A DNA stretch of 7,256 nucleotides from Burkholderiales bacterium (GTDB lineage Bacteria > Pseudomonadota > Gammaproteobacteria > Burkholderiales > CAIKXV01), in assembly GCA_014379045.1 (NCBI GenBank), contig JACMMK010000479.1, positions 1 to 7,256 on the forward strand. The letters are read 5' to 3'. The translations under genes were made by a program, and so were the position numbers. A model generated the notes under the pieces. It saw nothing but the letters and a program-made list of their open reading frames with translations, was not told the DNA's origin and made no database searches. This document shows, piece after piece, positions 5,160 to 7,256 of this stretch (its first letter is position 1; the number at the start of each line of letters is the position of its first letter).

Positions 5160-7256
5160 TCAGTGTTGGTCGTACGGCTTGATTTCCCGCACGAGCGCGG
5201 CGAGCCGATAGACGAGATCGAGGGCATCGCGCGCGCTCAGTCGGTCAGGATCGACCGAGCCGAGGAGCTTGAGCACCGCGTGCGCCGCAGGCGCCGCGTC
5301 GGTAGCGGGATCGATAGTACGCGCGACGTTCGTCGATGCACGCGGTCGAAACAGATCCGGCGTTTCGCCCGCGCTGACCGATTGCTGTTCGAGTTCGTGC
5401 AGGCGTGCCCGCGCCGCTCGGATCACCGATGCGGGCACGCCAGCGAGCTGCGCGACCTGCAAGCCGTAGCTCTGGCTTGCCGGCCCTTCGTTGACCGCGT
5501 GCAGGAACACGATGCGTTCAGCGTGTTCGACCGCATCGAGGTGGACGTTGGCGACCGCAGGCAGTTCCTCGGCGAGCCGCGTCAGTTCGAAATAGTGTGT
5601 CGAGAACAGGGTGTGGCTGCCGACCTCGCGCGCCAGATGACGCGCGATCGCCCAGGCGAGCGCGAGACCGTCGAACGTCGACGTGCCGCGGCCGATCTCG
5701 TCCATCAGCACGAGGCTGTGCGCGGTCGCGTTGTGCAGGATGTTCGCCGCCTCGGTCATCTCGACCATGAAGGTCGAGCGCCCCCCGGCGAGGTCGTCGG
5801 CGGCACCGATGCGCGTGAAGATCTGGTCGACCGGGCCGATGCAGGCGCTGCGCGCCGGAACGAACGCACCGACCTGCGCGAGCAGCACGATCAACGCGGT
5901 CTGCCGCATGTAGGTGGACTTGCCGCCCATGTTCGGACCGGTGATCAGCAGCAGGCGACGCGACGGGTCGAGCCGGCAGTCGTTCGCGACGAACGTGTCG
6001 AGCCCCTGCTCGACGATCGGGTGACGACCGGCGGTGATCTCGATCACCGATTCCTCGACGAAGCGCGGCGCCGACCAGTCGAGCGTGCGCGCGCGTTCGG
6101 CGAACGTGGCCAGCACATCGAGTTCGGCGAGCGTCTCGGCAACGCCCTGCAGCACCGCGACGAACGGTCGCAGCCGCTCGAGCAACGCGTCGAACAGCGC
6201 CCGCTCGCGGGCGCCTGCGCGCTCGTTCGCCGACAGATAGCGGTCCTCGAAGGCCTTCAGCGCCGGGGTGATGTAGCGCTCCGAATTCTTCGTCGTCTGG
6301 CGCCGTCGATAGTCGTCGGGAACCCGGTTCGACTGCGCCTGGCTGACCTCGATGAAGAAGCCGTGGACGCGGTTGAACTCGACCCGCAGCGTCGCGATCC
6401 CGGTGCGACTGCGTTCGCTCGCTTCGAGTTCGAGTAGAAAGCGATCGGCCCCACTCTGCAGCGCACGCAGCTCGTCGAGCTCGGCGTCGAAACCTTCGGC
6501 GATCACGCCCCCGTCACGAACCAGCGCTTTGGGCTCGGCGGCAAGTTGCTCGACCAGCAGGCGCAGCGGTTCTTCAGCGACGTTGCGCGCCGGACCACGC
6601 GCGGCCACAGCCGGCTCGATCATTGAATCGGCGAGCAACCGAAGGCGCGGTGCACTCCTCGCTTCGAGCGTCTGGACGAGCGCCGGCAGCGCCGCCACAC
6701 TGTCGCGCAACGCAGCGAGTTCGCGCGGGCGCACGTTCGACAAGGCGATGCGGGCCGCGATGCGCTCGATGTCGGCGAAGCGCGACAGGCACTGCCGCAG
6801 CGGTACCTGCGCGTCGAGCAGATCGGCAATGGCCGCATGACGATGCGCGAGGACGACCCGGTCGCGCAGCGGGGAATGCAGCCAGCGACGCAGCATGCGG
6901 CTGCCCATCGCGGTGAGGCTGGTGTCGAGCAGCGACAGCAGCGTCGGCGCCGCCTCTCCGCGCAGCGTCTCGCTGATCTCGAGGTTGCGCCGGGTGGCGG
7001 GGTCGATGCGCACGAAATCGGCGGGGGCTTCGACGCGCAGGGTCTGCAGATGCGGCAGGCGTGCACCCTGGGTGCTTTGCGCATAGTGCAGCAGCGCGCC
7101 CGCGGCCCCCAGTGCCGCGGTCAAGGCGCCGGCGCCGAAGCCTGAGAGGTCGCGCACGCCGAACTGCTCGCACAACGTGCGGCGCGCGGTGTCGAGGTCG
7201 AAGTGCCAGGCGGGCAGCCGCCGTATCGCGACGCGCTGGTGCGCGAGCGTCTGCAG
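5160..7256 (-). CDS. mutS: DNA mismatch repair protein MutS (C-terminal 698 residues, 5' end beyond window)
   Basis: MutS binds mispaired or looped bases as a dimer and uses ATP to form a sliding clamp that recruits MutL. The frame is open to the right edge, so the start is outside. By recalled alignment with E. coli MutS about 185 N-terminal residues are missing, including the mismatch-reading Phe-x-Glu domain. In fragment numbering, visible parts are the end of the connector domain with WHFDLDTA (17-24) and QFGVRDLSGFG (31-41), the lever/core with TRRNLEI (88-94) and MGSRMLRRWLHSPLRD (117-132), the clamp with VHGFFIEVS (297-305), and the ATPase. The ATPase has Walker A GPNMGGKST (440-448; bases 5913-5939), a signature region with RSTFMVEMTE (493-502), Walker B LVLMDEIGRGTST (515-527) and the STHYFE loop (552-557). 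A DLF after ETP near 632-636 may be a degenerate beta-clamp contact. A conserved C-terminal oligomerisation helix region ends in YDQH. All ATPase residues look intact. The 3' end lies 23 bp from the slyD stop. Confidence 0.97.
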   Translation of the reverse strand: MQTLAHQRVAIRRLPAWHFDLDTARRTLCEQFGVRDLSGFGAGALTAALGAAGALLHYAQSTQGARLPHLQTLRVEAPADFVRIDPATRRNLEISETLRGEAAPTLLSLLDTSLTAMGSRMLRRWLHSPLRDRVVLAHRHAAIADLLDAQVPLRQCLSRFADIERIAARIALSNVRPRELAALRDSVAALPALVQTLEARSAPRLRLLADSMIEPAVAARGPARNVAEEPLRLLVEQLAAEPKALVRDGGVIAEGFDAELDELRALQSGADRFLLELEASERSRTGIATLRVEFNRVHGFFIEVSQAQSNRVPDDYRRRQTTKNSERYITPALKAFEDRYLSANERAGARERALFDALLERLRPFVAVLQGVAETLAELDVLATFAERARTLDWSAPRFVEESVIEITAGRHPIVEQGLDTFVANDCRLDPSRRLLLITGPNMGGKSTYMRQTALIVLLAQVGAFVPARSACIGPVDQIFTRIGAADDLAGGRSTFMVEMTEAANILHNATAHSLVLMDEIGRGTSTFDGLALAWAIARHLAREVGSHTLFSTHYFELTRLAEELPAVANVHLDAVEHAERIVFLHAVNEGPASQSYGLQVAQLAGVPASVIRAARARLHELEQQSVSAGETPDLFRPRASTNVARTIDPATDAAPAAHAVLKLLGSVDPDRLSARDALDLVYRLAALVREIKPYDQH

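Noticed and set aside
5163..6437. 424-codon open frame on the plus strand opposite mutS
   Set aside because: It is the mirror of a high-GC coding frame: Arg/Asp/Glu-rich composition, no recognisable family, and it overlaps fully a certain MutS coding sequence.
1..7256. Mobile element, CRISPR array, toxin-antitoxin or defence system
   Set aside because: Every sizeable coding region has a housekeeping or transport assignment (or is the small roxA partner), and I see no repeat arrays, transposase or integrase sequence, or tRNA-like attachment site.

Overview
The window is ordinary chromosomal DNA of a GC-rich proteobacterium. It reads most like a betaproteobacterium (Burkholderiales or a relative). 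This rests on strong G/C bias at third codon positions, a SlyD-type FKBP of the 'YLHGG..IF' kind with a His-rich tail, a JmjC ribosomal oxygenase followed by a small DUF7931-like protein, and a livJ-livH order for branched-chain amino acid uptake. The assignment is inference from protein character and gene order, since no rRNA or other marker is present. I see no insertion sequence, phage gene, integrase, CRISPR array, tRNA or rRNA.

Layout from left to right: (1) the first 92 codons of livH (minus, running off the left edge); (2) an 87-bp gap with a hairpin resembling a weak terminator or attenuator; (3) livJ-like, encoding a branched-chain amino acid or amide binding protein made as a lipoprotein (minus); (4) a 372-bp non-coding stretch that probably holds the liv promoter and leader; (5) a small conserved protein of unknown function, translationally coupled to (6) roxA/ycfD, a 2-oxoglutarate/Fe(II) ribosomal oxygenase (both minus); (7) a 279-bp divergent promoter region with strong GC-rich hairpins; (8) a Bcp/PrxQ-type peroxiredoxin (plus); (9) a SlyD-like peptidyl-prolyl isomerase (plus); (10) the last 698 codons of mutS (minus, running off the right edge), which converges on slyD with 23 bp between the stops.

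Functionally there are two blocks. The liv genes form an ABC uptake system whose remaining parts (second permease and two ATPases) would lie beyond the left edge. The rest is housekeeping and maintenance: mismatch repair (MutS), metallochaperone/prolyl isomerase (SlyD), peroxide detoxification (Prx) and ribosomal protein hydroxylation (RoxA). I did not find a convincing new system. The points most worth a second look are a peroxiredoxin with a single cysteine and an altered active-site proline, a similar inverted repeat just upstream of both bcp and slyD, the lipoprotein form of LivJ with proline-rich tails at both ends, and the hairpin between livJ and livH.
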